From: Apiosordaria backusii
Lineage: Eukaryota; Ascomycota; Sordariomycetes; Sordariales; Lasiosphaeriaceae
Length of the DNA: 64,000 nucleotides
Direction of reading: 5' to 3'
Assembly: GCA_030549205.1 (NCBI GenBank)
Contig: JAUKTV010000008.1
Span: 1,726,768 to 1,790,767, forward strand
Part shown: positions 1 to 11,478 of the stretch, piece after piece
Position numbering within the stretch: the stretch's first letter is position 1
Layout of the letters: every line of letters starts with the position of its first letter
The notes under the pieces: model-generated
Told to the model about the DNA's origin: nothing
The model's database searches: none
Seen by the model: the letters and a program-made list of their open reading frames with translations, nothing else
Program-made: the position numbers and the translations under genes

Positions 1-2372
1 GATGCAGCCCGCCGGGCTGGGTGTACATAAGACAATTGTAGAGGTGGGGCCAGCGTTGATGCGATGCGTCTGGTGCACAGTCAGCTTGGCTGCCACGCGA
101 GTTATGCCGTCTTCGTCTTTCTAGCCTGGAAACTACACCATCTCACACATTCTAGCTCCTTGGGCAAACCACTCCTACAGCTCCTGGCGCAACCAAGACC
201 AGCTCCTCATCGAATGAACTTCTACAGACAGACTCTGTGGCCTTGGTTTCTATCCCCATGTTTCCCACCTCAGTTAGCACCCACACTATCTTTGGTGACG
301 GCATGTCCGTGACGAAAGGGTGGGCGCTGCCGTCTCCACAGCGGGAGCTCTGCCACGTGCTAGCGGTGATCACCCCTCGCCCATCGCCGTTCTTCGGTCG
401 TTGACATGCATTGACCTGAATCAAATAGGCGAAAATCATCATCTCGTAAAGTTGAAAAGAGACATTAAAGAAACAAGCATGCGGAGCTTGCCGTTCAGAC
501 ACAACATTGGAGCTCAGGGGCTCTCAATGGAGTCAATCTTCAGCATGTTTGTTACTGTATGTATGAGCTGTTGTTGTCCTAGGACATCATGCCCGGACCC
601 CGTACTTTGCAGGTCGAGACTCCATCTCATTACACATCATGACATGGCGACAACACAAACCAAGGATGCCTGGCTTGCCCGGCCACAACAACATACACAG
701 TAAGCGCAAGGGCGGGGACATCCGGAACATCATCACAGTCAGAGAGCCTCAGAACCCGCCCTGCTTCCATTCTCATGCGCCGTGTCTAGCTCCGGGGGAG
801 ATGTCTGAGTCTGCTGTCTGGTACAAGAGACACACGGCCGGGCTCCAATCAGGAAGAATGGCTTTGTCTTTCCCCGGAGGCACAGACCATCAGCATGAAC
901 GACGCCATCGTCAAAGTGTGCGGGACGATGTCTATGTACACTATGATTTCTTGCTCTGGACTGTGTTGTTGAGGGGCCAAAACGGTAAGACTACCGTTAC
1001 CCATCCGTCGTCAAAATAAACGGTGGCCCCCCTGATGATTTGATCCCCTGGGTGCTGGAAAGGGAGAGGTTAAAAGCAGTTGCCCAAAGCGACCCCTGCA
1101 ATCCCTTTTCTTGACCTCTGTCGTCGTGCCATCGGCGCCATCACTTCAGCAGCGAACCCCACTGCAGAAGCAACAGGACCAGGGACATGGACAGGGCTGA
1201 TACCTTTTATCCCCTATCCGTAATTAGCGTTGGGAGCCCACCCACGGTGCGCCGTCCTCCCATGCTTTTCCAAGTTCCCGTCTCCCAAAAGACTGTCTCT
1301 TCCCCCCCGTTGCGCGATACAACGGCAGCGAAAGGCCAGGAACGGTGGTCCTGCCTGAGCGCTCTCCTCCTGCATCGAGAGGCGTCTTAAGAGAAGCTGC
1401 TAAGACCCCATTTTTATGTTTTTCTGCTGCTCACCCTTTTTCCCCCTGAGAAAATTGCGGTCCAAGATTCTGGATTTCTTGACCCTCACCCCAAGAAACG
1501 AAACGCCGCAGTGACTTGTTCCTCCTGCTTCCTTCCCGTGGAGACCGGACCACCCCGAGACCTAAAGACTGCTGCTCAACACCGGCACTGCCATCATTAT
1601 CTCCAGTCACACACACAGCGTCCAGTCCCTAAGTCGCACAACCCGGACAGCCCGCGAGCTTCCATCCCGCTGTCCCTCCCGACACGTCCTTCACTCAATA
1701 TCTCGTGCATCCAGCGTCCCGTCTCAACCAAAGCGTGACGTTGCGTCGGAACAAATTACGATCCCGCCTCACTGAGCTGCAGACCTGCTGAAGGAGAATC
1801 CACAGCTCACTGAAGACGCGCCAACGAAGGGACCAGTCCAGCAGTGCCAAGGCGCTCTTATTTCGGTCTACCGCAGTACGGGACCTTCGACAGCTTCTCA
1901 CCCAGGAACCGGCCTCTTTCAAGGGCCCTCTGTACCAAAACAACTCGACCAAAAACCCGCCGATTCTACTTTTGCGCAGCCATGCCCCGCCTGGTTCTCT
2001 GGGATCTTCTACCGCATTGTTGATACACCTGTCTGAAACACAGGGCCCCCCTCCACGATTGACCAAAGATTGTACGACATCCTTCCGCTGAGAATTCTTG
2101 GGACCTCTGGAACGGACGGGGAATGGGACGCGAGTAGCAACTTTAATAGTCTGTTACAATTACCGGCCAACAGGCAGCAGATCTCCGGGACAAGCCAAAA
2201 CGACTTGGACTTGGACGCCGTCGACGATTTAGTCCCACAGATCCTCACCCGCAGGAACCACTCGAACCATACACTGCATCCTGCAGCTGGACGACGATAC
2301 CAGAAACAGGCGGAAGAACGACAAGTTCAGTTGAAAGAAGAGAAAGGATACCAGCCATATATATACACACAC
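1..2372. other. Intergenic / probable long 5' leader, no gene seen
   Basis: I see no convincing protein gene. Open frames here are short, lack recognisable domains and cannot be joined by good splice sites. The part from about 1500 to 2372 is C/T-rich on the plus strand and runs into the start of the RING-PH-vWA gene, so it may be a long promoter plus 5' leader. A frame is open from 2070 through 2373 into that gene, but the downstream ATG at 2373 is the more natural start. Confidence 0.5.
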
Positions 2373-5300
2373 ATGTTCAGCAGATCACATAGATCGCACG
2401 CCAAGAAGACTCAGGGTTTTGCGACGGAGCACCAGCGAAGGAACCACGACAATTTCGAGCGGGCAGGACTATCCGACCTAGGCTCCGACTCGTCGACGGT
2501 GCGGTCTGGTGGTGGCGGCGCTTGGAGAACAGACTTTGGCCCGTCGAACCACAACTACCACACCAGCAGCAATAGCGCTGCGAGGTCTTACGGGGCGCCG
2601 TTGTACCCGGAGAAGAGTAGGTTCCCGTTCCCTTGCCTTCTCTTGTCCTGTCTTGTCTTTGAGATGCCCCTCGCTGGGTCTCGGTGGTGACCGTCCTGAT
2701 TTGACTGCGCCGTATCATCACGGTCGCACTCTGCCAGTCAGGCCAGCAGACTCGGCACCGAGGTTTCTGCGCCGTGGCTTGCCACCAGTAGATACCCACA
2801 TACATACGAGTACGGTGAACAACGGCTGATCCACATTCTTATCACGCTCTAGGTCTCTCCATCGCATCAGGGACACTCCACGCGCCATCGCATCGCTCCA
2901 CGGCTTCGATCAGCTCCAACAGGTCGCGCGAGAGCAATTCTAGATCTATTTCGACACAGGGCGTCATGAATTCAGACCGGACCCGTTCGCGCCGAGAGCG
3001 CACCTTTGTGGGGAGCGAGTGCGCCGTTTGCGAGGAGCCGTTGGAACACACCCTCCGCGGCGAGAGGATATTGCAGTTCTCGTGCACCCATGTGTCGCAC
3101 GAGGCGTGCTTCTACGAGTTTATCCGAGAGTTCGAATCCCAATACTGCCCGACATGTAATGCGCCACTCCACTTGGACACCAGCCGCGGCGGCAACGTGC
3201 TGGATATAGGTAAGGAAGTCGAAGAGCGAATGCGAGCATGGAAGCAGGTTGGTACTGACCCAGCGTTTGCTTGGTGTTTTTAGAAAAAATCAGCAACATG
3301 GTGCGCGCAGTGTCAGTAAATGACACCAGATCACAGGTAACACCTACGCCAACGACACAGCATTGGGACGATCAAGGAAGGCCACCGAGCCGAGGGTCGA
3401 GTGCGCGCCCTGGCGGGGGATCGAACGGCCACCGAGACATGCCTCGCGGAGGCCAGCGTGATAGTCGCGAAAGTCGGGACGCTCCTCATTCGGATCACCG
3501 TTACAACCCGCCGAGACATACGCGGAGTGATAGCGAGGCGACGGGTGTTGCCTCTTCGGGAGGGTATCCAGAGACGACACAGAGCGGACCGCCACGACGA
3601 CACGATTATGATGTTCAAGCTATGGAGACCTCGCTGGCCAGCCCACGTACAGTTACCCGAAACCCTATTCCCGCGCCCACGGTTACGGTGCGCTCAGAGT
3701 TCCCCACCATCACGAGGTCACGACAGCAGCAGACACTCACCTGCCTGGTTACGGTGGAGGTGCCAGACACCAAGTGGAGGCCCGATCCGGAAGACCTTCA
3801 GGCCGCCCCTCCGCCCTCGGCACCACCACGACCTGAAGAACAGTTCCACAGAGCGCCTTCGCCGGCGCAAAGCGCACCGCGGTTCTATCCGTATGAGTCG
3901 GCTGAGGTGCTGGCTGAGATGACAGAGAACCTGCGCAACCGGGTGGACAATTGGCATGGGCTAGATTTCAGCCGGTAAGTTGTCTGAATATCAAGCTTTC
4001 AGGAGAAGGCGGGCTAACAAGAGTCTCAAGATTTGGCAAACTTCGACTGTATGGCACACTCCGTGTGGGCAAAGATAAAGTGTCATGGCAGGAGCTGGAG
4101 TGCTTCCTCTTCGCTGAGATGCTCATCTGCGTCAAGGAAAAGAAGACAGCCCAACAGCCGTCGCAATGGGAAGACCAGGATGCGCCACGAAAGAACACAC
4201 GCTGCACGCTCAAGGGTTCCATTCTGATTAAGAAGCATCTCAACGAGGTGTCCTACAGCGGCAGCATGGATGAGAACATTCTAACCCTCAGCTTATCAGT
4301 AGCAGAGCTGCCTCAGTTCCATCTTCGGTTCGAGAATCGCAACCAGCTCAAGCTGTGGCAGCAAGCTCTCTTGGACCTCAACGCCGTGGAGACGTCACCA
4401 GTACGAAGTCCCGAGTATGACCGTGGCGAGTTTTCAGAAACGGATGAGGATGACTGGCAACGAACACCCGGCTCTGGTCGACCGCAACGAGGGTCGTCCT
4501 TGGCCTCCTCGTGGGGCGGCGCGAAGTCGGCCACCACGGCGCCAACTGAGTATACCAACTTTGCACGCAGTCCACTTCTTCCGTCCATTCATGTTCCTGT
4601 GGATGTTGTGGTGGTGGTACCAATTTCGGCATCTATGCAGGGAGTCAAGATCAACCTGGTCCGCGATGCTCTCCGCTTCATGGTGCACACCCTGGGCGAC
4701 CGAGACCGCATGGGCCTGGTAACATTTGGATCATCTGGTGGTGGTGTACCCGTTGTCGGCATGACGACAAAGGCGTGGCCTGGATGGAGCAATGTGTTGA
4801 ACTCGATCAAGCCAGTTGGACAGAAGAGCCACCGTGCTGATGTTGTCGAGGGTGCCAATGTGGCCATGGACCTGCTCATGGGCCGGAAATACAACAACCC
4901 CATCGCGACAATCATGCTGATCAGCGATGCTTCCACCTCAGATGCCGATAGCGTTGATTTTGTAGTATCGCGGGCTGAAGCGGCCAAGATCACCATTCAC
5001 TCTTTCGGTCTGGGCATGACACACAAGCCAGACACCATGATAGAGCTGTCTACCAGGACAAAGGCGTCATACACATATGTAAAAGACTGGATGATGCTCC
5101 GAGAGTGTCTCGCCGGCTGCCTTGGAGCCATGCAAACACTCTCTCACCAAAACGTCAAGCTCAAGCTCAAGCTCCCCGAAGGCTCACCAGCCAAATTCCA
5201 CAAAATCAGCGGCGCCCTCCAAATCACCAAACGCGCCACCGGCCGCGACGCCGAAGCCTCCATCGGCGACCTCCGCTTCGGCGACAAACGCGACATCCTC

Positions 5301-6245
5301 GTCCAGCTAGTCATCATCCCCGACAACGCCTCCCAAGAACAACTCCCCCAAGACCCCTGGGATAACATCGTCTCCGGCCTCGAAGCCCTCGGCGGCCCCA
5401 TGGACCAAGACGAGCAACGCACCGTCTCGGTAGAAGAAGTACCTCTTATCCAAGCCGAGCTCATCTGGGGTGACATCCTCCGCGACGGCACCTCTCAACA
5501 CACCCGGCCCTCCCTCCTAGCAATCACCATGCTCCCCGCATCCAACTCCAAAAAATCCTGGAACAACTCCCAACCCATCCCTCCCCACCCACACATCGTC
5601 CAGCGCCGCATGGAGCTCCTCACCTCAGATATGCTCACCCGAGCCCTCACCCTCGTTTCGCGGGGTCAACACGACCGCGCGCACACATTGCTAAACGAAA
5701 CCCGCTCCATCCTCAAAGGCCTCGGCAAAGGCGGCCTACCCCCCGTCCCCCCCCTCCCGCCATCCTCCTCCAACAAATCCCAACCCTCCACCCCCCACCC
5801 CGGCGACGGCGGGCCTTCCCCCACCGCCGGAACCCCCGACAGGAAAAACACCCCCTCCCCTACATCAGGGAATCACTCCTCCTCTGGCAGCTTCCCACCT
5901 GTGCCAGGGCAGATCTCGCGCAGCCGCTCAACAGACGGTCTAGGGGTTGGCCTGGGGGGCATGGGCACAGCAGCTGGGATCGACACCAACACTGTCGCCG
6001 CGCTGGATGCGGAACTGGAGAGCAGTCTGGAGTGGATCAACCACCCGGCTGTATTTGGGAGGGATAGCAGGAAGGCGGTGCTGCAGGCGATTGGGGTGAT
6101 TTCCAGCCAGAGGGCGTTTACCTTTAGGACGCCGATTGAGAGTTTGTGGGCTGGGAGGGTGAGCGGGGTGAAGAAGCTGACGGAGAAGTCAAGGGAGTGG
6201 AGGGAGGAAGGTGGGGGGGAAGGGGGGATTATGGAGGAGGCTTGA
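2373..6245 (+). CDS. RING-H2 + PH + vWA protein, Ste5/Far1-like MAPK scaffold
   Basis: Exons are 2373-2616, 2853-3209, 3284-3974 and 4031-6245, giving 1168 aa. An alternative second acceptor at 2870 removes six residues in frame. Introns have GTAGGT, GTAAGG and GTAAGT donors. Domains in order: a basic Ser/Gly-rich N-terminus; a RING-H2 finger from about residue 138 (Cys-x2-Cys, Cys-Thr-His-x2-His-x2-Cys, Cys-x2-Cys); a Pro/Ser/Arg-rich linker; a PH domain at about 430-545, starting at the last splice junction; a vWA domain at about 610-790; and a low-complexity P/S/G-rich tail. RING, PH and vWA in this order is the architecture of the Ste5/Far1 pheromone-pathway scaffolds, which tether the MAPK cascade and bind G-beta-gamma and membrane phosphoinositide. 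The vWA metal site is degenerate: the first Asp of DxSxS is Pro. The scaffold role is inferred from architecture. An E3 ubiquitin-ligase role through the RING is the main alternative. Confidence 0.82.
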
Positions 6246-7629
6246 GTTTGACCTCCGAGGAGGAGGAGGTTGGTTTTGCTTGGGGGTGTTGATGTTGATG
6301 TTGTTTGAGAGCGGTGTTGTTTTGGGAAGGGGTTGAGGGTGGTGTTTGAGATTGGGAGGGAGCAATTTGGCGTTGCGATTTTTTGAGTTTTTTCTTTTTT
6401 CCTTCGTTGATCTACCCTACCATATATCCGCTATATCTCGCTCTCCTTGTCACCTATCTATCTATCTCTCGGTCTCGAAATACCCCTTACCTACTTATAC
6501 AAACCTTTCTCTCTTTTTCTTGTTTTTTTGGCCTTTTTTTTTTGTTTTGGTTTTGTTGCGTTTGGGAGGATTGGAACTCAGATTTTGTTGGAGAAGGGTG
6601 GGAGAAGGATATATATTCCTGTTTTTTTCTTGGATGAATGATACCATTCTGCTTCTTTTGAAATCTTTTTTTTTCACCCTTTTCTTGGAAGGATTAATTC
6701 TTTTTTGTTTCTTACAACAATTTCACAGTACATGGTTCTTTCTCGACCTTCTTTCTTCCCTTTTGCAGTTTTCTATTATGTATGGCGGCGACCAGTAGGT
6801 TGGTGGAAGGTGGGAGGGAGGTGTGGTGATATGATCTTGGCGTATGTACTGTGCCTGTCGGTGTACGGTTCGGTTAGGTGTGTGGTATGTGAGATGATAA
6901 AATATATCCTTTTATGTTCGTTGATCTTGTTTTTCCTCGTTCTGATGTGGCTTGTGAATGATACTGGATTGTGAGGGCTTGTTACCTTGCCCGTGCATGA
7001 ATTGGACTGTGGAGGAGTACTTTGGGATACGAAAGCAGATAAAGCGTAGAAGTTATTTCCTTCGGCCACAGTGTTGATATCAGTCGAACAAGAGGTAATG
7101 TCCGAGATTAAGGTTGTTGTCCGGTTTGCGGAGCTTTCCGGGGAATCTTCTTTGGCGGAACGGGCCGTGAGGAGACTAATGTTGGAAATGTGGAAGCGAG
7201 AGCCACTCTGGGTTCTAACGGGTTTCTGGTTGTGCGGTGGAAAGACTGTTGTCGCAAATGTACGAGTAGTATGGGGCATTTGGAAAGCAAGAAATGGGGT
7301 GATATCTCAACTGAAGGTCTTCTGAGTCATCTAGTTTGGTGGTAGGTCAACATAGTCACGCTTCAATGTTGCCAATGTTCACCTCATGACCCAGGCCAAG
7401 GCCAGCAGGAACCCACATTGGGCAGCAGCATGATGACATGACAGATCGGTGGATCGCATCTTTTTTACTATTTCTCAACTCAACCAAAACCAGGCAATAG
7501 ACTCGTTCTTTCATAATGCCAATACTAGAGCAGCGACATCGGCAAACGGAGTTCAATTCCCGTTATTCAGCTGCCCACGTGCTGCCCGAAAAGCACGAAG
7601 GGGTGCCCTTGCAAATTGCCACGTCAAAT

Positions 7630-7638
7630 TTATCAGAT
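7630..7638 (-). promoter_or_regulatory. Candidate iron-responsive GATA (SreA/SRE/Urbs1) site
   Basis: Plus-strand TTATCAGAT is ATCTGATAA on the minus strand, an exact match to the ATCWGATAA consensus of fungal iron-sensing GATA repressors. It lies about 810 bp upstream of a gene of the siderophore-transporter family, a classic target of these repressors. A chance match is possible. Confidence 0.45.
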
Positions 7639-7656
7639 GAAAATGATAATCTCTGA

Positions 7657-7661
7657 CCAAT
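7657..7661 (+). promoter_or_regulatory. CCAAT box upstream of the siderophore transporter
   Basis: CCAAT occurs 19 bp after the ATCTGATAA site. The CCAAT-binding complex recruits HapX for iron control in many ascomycetes, so the pairing is suggestive. CCAAT boxes are common, so this is weak evidence alone. Confidence 0.3.
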
Positions 7662-8449
7662 CAGACCATAACCTGGCTCACAGGGGCGCTCCCCTCTTCC
7701 CGTGGCTGGCTGTGGGGCACTGACTCCCCCCCGGTTCGTTCGTTTTGGTCCCCGAAGTTCCCATGGGGTCAGGGTCAAGAATCCCTCTAAAATGCCCACA
7801 TTCGTTCCAGCGCATGATGGGCATGTAAGATGGAAGATGGATTGGAGGGGTAAGGTTGCTGTGTGGGTGGGTGACCGAGGCTTTTTACCTTTTTTTAGGT
7901 GTTTTCGAACATATGAAACTTACAAACTTTCACGCTGAGAGAGTCACGACCTGAGTGAGGGGGGGTTCAGGCAGCATACCTTACCTCACAACCAACCATA
8001 CCACATACACCGAAACACGGCTGACAGGCGAGACAAACGCGAATCCCAACCACTCAACGCTAGCCTCACTACCTGCTGATCGCTGAGGTGAGACTCGACA
8101 GTGGGGGTTCGGATACCTGGACTCATACACTACTCAGAACCTATCCAATGCGCCGAATACTGAGTTGCCTGTCTCACCTTACCTGATCAGGCTTTTTGGT
8201 CATCTCATTTGAGGCACACCATCTGACATTTTATCTCTCACTCATTGTTACACTTCTATTTCGTCCCTTTTGCTTTAAATCTTAATCCAGAGAACCTTCA
8301 ACTTACTCCAAAAACAAGGAAGATGAACCTTTTGAGGCTGAGAGGAACGGTTACATTACTTTCTTATCCTTACCACTCTTCCGGGGTTCCGTTGGTGGCT
8401 GGAGGTCCATAACCCGATACACGAACATACATACATTTCAGGATTAAGG

Positions 8450-10455
8450 ATGGCAGACACGCAACCACTCCTGGGCAACAGGCCTGTCGAGGAGGAATAC
8501 GGCGCAACCAGATCCTGCGAAGATGAAGTTATCGGCAGGATACCTACACTTTTGAGCGCAGAGGAGGAGGGAGACATTCAAGACGGCGTACGGCGCATCG
8601 AGGCGGTTTCCCGGACATGGTCAAAAAGGGGCTTGGTGATCGCTTACTTGGGGTGAGTTCAACCCTTTTCTTTGAAGAGAGCCACAACAAGCATGATGAG
8701 AACAACACTGACCACAAGGTATTAGTATCTTTTTCATGGCTTTCACCACATCACTCGAAGGTCAAGTTACATACTCCCTTGCAGCGTTTGCGGTTAGTTC
8801 GTTCAACAATCATTCGTTGCTGTCGACGGTATATGTGGTTCAAGGGGTGGTCAATGGTACGTTACTTCAACTTACACTGGTGTATGAGCGCTTACAAAGT
8901 GTCTACAGCTGTCATTAAACCCCCCATGGCCAAGATAGCCGATGTCTTCGGCCGGCTGGAGGCTTTCTCCATCTGCATCGTCCTCTGCGTGCTGGGATAC
9001 ATCCAGATGGCGGCCTCTCAAAACGTCGAGACGTATGCCTCGGCGCAAATATTCTACTCAGCCGGCTTCACCGGGTTGCAGATCTTGCAACAGGTTTTCA
9101 TTGCCGACACCAGCGACTTCCTGAACCGCGCCTTGTTTTCAAGCTTGCCGGACAGTCCCTTTTTGGTGACTGTCTGGATCGGACCAGCCATCGCTGCGCT
9201 TTTCCTCGCAAAGAGCACATGGCGGTGGGGGTACGCCATCTGGACCATTATCCTCCCTCTGGCTTTCCTGCCTCTTGGGCTGAGCCTGTTTATCAACGGC
9301 CGCAAAGCAGAGAAGTTGGGTTTAGTGCCCAAACGACGCCCTCTCACCACTACTACCACCAACAAGGCCCCTTCAGTACCGACAGCGGCCAAAAACCTCT
9401 TCCAGGAATTAGACGCCATCGGTATCCTCCTCTTCTCGGCCGGCCTCTCCCTCATCCTCATCCCTCTCACCCTCGTCTCCCGCTCGCCAACAGGATGGCA
9501 TGACCCCCATATTTTTCTCATGATCCTCGTCGGCCTCTTGCTCCTCGTTTTGTTTCCCTTATGGGAATCCCGCGCCCCCCACCCCCTCCTCCCATTAGAA
9601 CTCCTCAAATCCCGCACCTTCGTCGCCGGCTGTCTGCTAGGGTTCTTCTACTTTGCCGTCTTTTACATCGCCGTCCAGCCCTACTTTTATTCCTACCTCC
9701 TCGTCGCCCTCAACCTCCCCGTCTCCCGCGCCGGCCCCATAACCCAGACCTTCTCCTTCGCCTCGACCATCGCCGCCATCGCAGCAAGTCTGGTAATCAA
9801 ACGTCTGGGCGGAGAACCCCGACCAAAACCCTGGATTGTCACCGGAGCCACAGTCTACACCCTCGCCATCCTCCTCTTGCTCCACACCCGAAAAATAGGA
9901 GTAGCAGAACCAGTCCTCTACACAGCCCAAATGTTCCTCGGAGCGGGAGCAGGACTCATGCACGTCGCCACCCAACTCCTTGTCCAAGCCGCCGCCAGCT
10001 CATCCAGCAATCTCAAAGGCCGAAACCAACACCAATACGTCGGCGTAGCCACAGCTGCCTTCCTGACACTAGTCCAAGTAGGCAGCGCGGTAGGGAGTGC
10101 CGTTTCCGGGGCGATATGGGGGAGACTAATCCCGAATAAGTTGAGAGAATACCTCCCAGACGCAATAAAGGGTGAGGCGGGGAGGATATACGGTTCCGTG
10201 AATGTCGCTCGCTCCTACAAATGGGGCAGCCCAGAGCGGCAGGCCATTGCGCAGAGCTATCAGGAGACGGTGGAGGTTTTGCTCTGGGTGGCGCTGGGGG
10301 TTTGCGTCCCAGTGGTGGTGATGGCTTGGACGGTGGGGGATTTCAGGTTGAGGGGAGGGGACCCAAAGCCGCCTGGGGAGGGACATGAGGGAGAAGGGGA
10401 TAAGAAGAGAGGGTGGTGGTGGTGGAAGCGGTGGGGGAGGAAGGAAAGGAACTAG
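8450..10455 (+). CDS. Siderophore-iron transporter, MFS family (Sit1/MirA/MirB type)
   Basis: Exons are 8450-8652, 8726-8856 and 8909-10455, giving 626 aa. Introns of 73 and 52 nt have GTGAGT and GTACGT donors. The product is a multi-pass plasma-membrane H+ symporter of the 14-TM siderophore subfamily. Family marks I can see: an acidic cytoplasmic N-terminus, the segment KPPMAKIADVFGR (about residues 114-126, the MFS loop motif), then VLGYIQMAASQNVETYASAQ and FIADTSDFLNRAL, which closely match MirB/Sit1 proteins. The substrate would be a ferric siderophore, but which one cannot be read from sequence. The C-terminus ends in a basic Arg/Lys/Trp-rich tail. The gene stands alone, with no siderophore synthetase next to it in this window. 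Regulation by iron is plausible from the upstream ATCTGATAA and CCAAT elements. Confidence 0.88.
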
Positions 10456-10627
10456 GATTGATTGTATGTCCGATGTGACGGGAACATGAAAACTGATATA
10501 TGGGGGGAGGAAAGAGCGACGCGTCCAATCGGATTGGATTAGATCGGGCAGCCCAGAGTTTGGCTTGGTTTTTTTCATTGGCATTTACAAGGGAAGCGTT
10601 AAATTTTGTTACTGTTGTTGTTGACTT

Positions 10628-10746
10628 AAAATGTGTACAAGCTCACCTTCCGGATGGGCTACTTACCCTTCCACACTTACTATGGAATGGCAAGTAAGTG
10701 TGGAAGGGTAAGTAGCCCGTCCGGAAGGTGAGCTTGTACACATTTT
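10628..10746. repeat. Long near-perfect inverted repeat (53-bp arms, 13-nt loop)
   Basis: Arm 1 is 10628-10680 and arm 2 is 10694-10746, separated by 13 nt. The arms are complementary at every position but one (10655 T against the expected C, a G.T/G.U wobble). It sits about 170 bp past the transporter stop codon and 320 bp before a tRNA. It could be a small MITE-like foldback, a duplicated-inverted scar, or a source of hairpin RNA. I see no clear target-site duplication. Confidence 0.9.
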
Positions 10747-11063
10747 GATTACTATCAGAAAAAAGATCAAAATAATGGTAGTAATAAGAGATACGATGTT
10801 GTTATCCCCAGCAAGTAATAGGGGTTTGGAGAGTATTGGTAAATTGTATGCTGCATAGCCATTGGATGCTTAGAAATGTCTTGGTACACATAGAAATAGA
10901 TTGGACATGTCGCAAGACTTTCTCCCCAGACACGCCTACCTACCTCCCATTATCATCAGCCTGCTCCCTCTCTCACCAACCCATCCTTTGTTTGTTCCTC
11001 GATGACTCTCTATCTGCTCTGTCATGATGCTATCTACAGCGCACAAGAACCAATCAACTAGCA

Positions 11064-11148
11064 GGGCGTGTGGCTCAGTTGGTAGAGCGTTCGCTTAGCA
11101 TACCTACCTGTATGCGAAAGGTCCTGGGTTCGATTCCCAGCTCGTCCA
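11064..11148 (+). tRNA. tRNA-Ala(AGC) with a 12-nt intron
   Basis: A cloverleaf folds from GGGCGTG (acceptor) to CTCGTCC plus discriminator A. The box A region GTGGCTCAGTTGG and box B GGTTCGATTCC are intact. The anticodon stem is TTCGC/GCGAA with loop TT-AGC-A-T, giving anticodon AGC (alanine). A 12-nt intron at 11101-11112 lies one base 3' of the anticodon, the canonical position. The acceptor keeps the T6-T67 mismatch known from yeast tRNA-Ala. A T-run follows at 11152-11158, a likely RNA polymerase III terminator. Mature length is 73 nt before CCA addition. Confidence 0.96.
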
Positions 11149-11478
11149 TATCTTTTTTCTTTTTCCCCAAGGAAAAAAAAAACAACAGTATATACTGCCT
11201 TTTCTTGTTGTTTTGTTTCGAGCAATATCTTTTTTGATATTGCATGATTCTAGGAACCCATACCCATCTTTCAAATAGGAACTGAGCAAAAACAGTATAC
11301 ACTTCTCAAGGAACAACTTCTAGACCCTTAATAACATAAAAAGTATATTACCCCATTCTCGAGTATCTCACCGTCCTAAATACATACATCTATCTCCCTC
11401 TTCAGTTCCCCAGTATCTACATAACCCAACTCCCGCTTGCTCCTCTGTTAATATTAACACTATACACATCCACCACCC
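11149..11478. other. Short spacer between tRNA and the DUF3074 gene
   Basis: It holds T-rich tRNA terminator sequence, an A-run at 11172-11181, and AT-rich DNA that is probably the 3' region of the minus-strand gene ending at 11479. No gene is seen. Confidence 0.5.

Larger units (their letters stand above)
6246..8449. other. Intergenic, 3' region and transporter promoter
   Basis: No supportable gene. 6246-6980 is GT-rich then T/C-rich (pyrimidine tracts at 6370-6560 and 6660-6780), probably the 3' end of the upstream gene. 7620-8449 is the probable promoter of the transporter and holds an iron-GATA motif and a CCAAT box, listed separately. Confidence 0.5.

Noticed and set aside
3248..3283. 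36-nt intron in the RING gene (donor GTTGGT)
   Set aside because: Too short. The donor GTAAGG at 3210 gives a 74-nt intron and a natural frame join.
9561..10139. 192-codon Pro/Arg-rich plus-strand ORF
   Set aside because: It lies inside the siderophore transporter exon in another frame; its Arg/Pro/His content is typical of an out-of-frame reading of GC-rich membrane-protein DNA.
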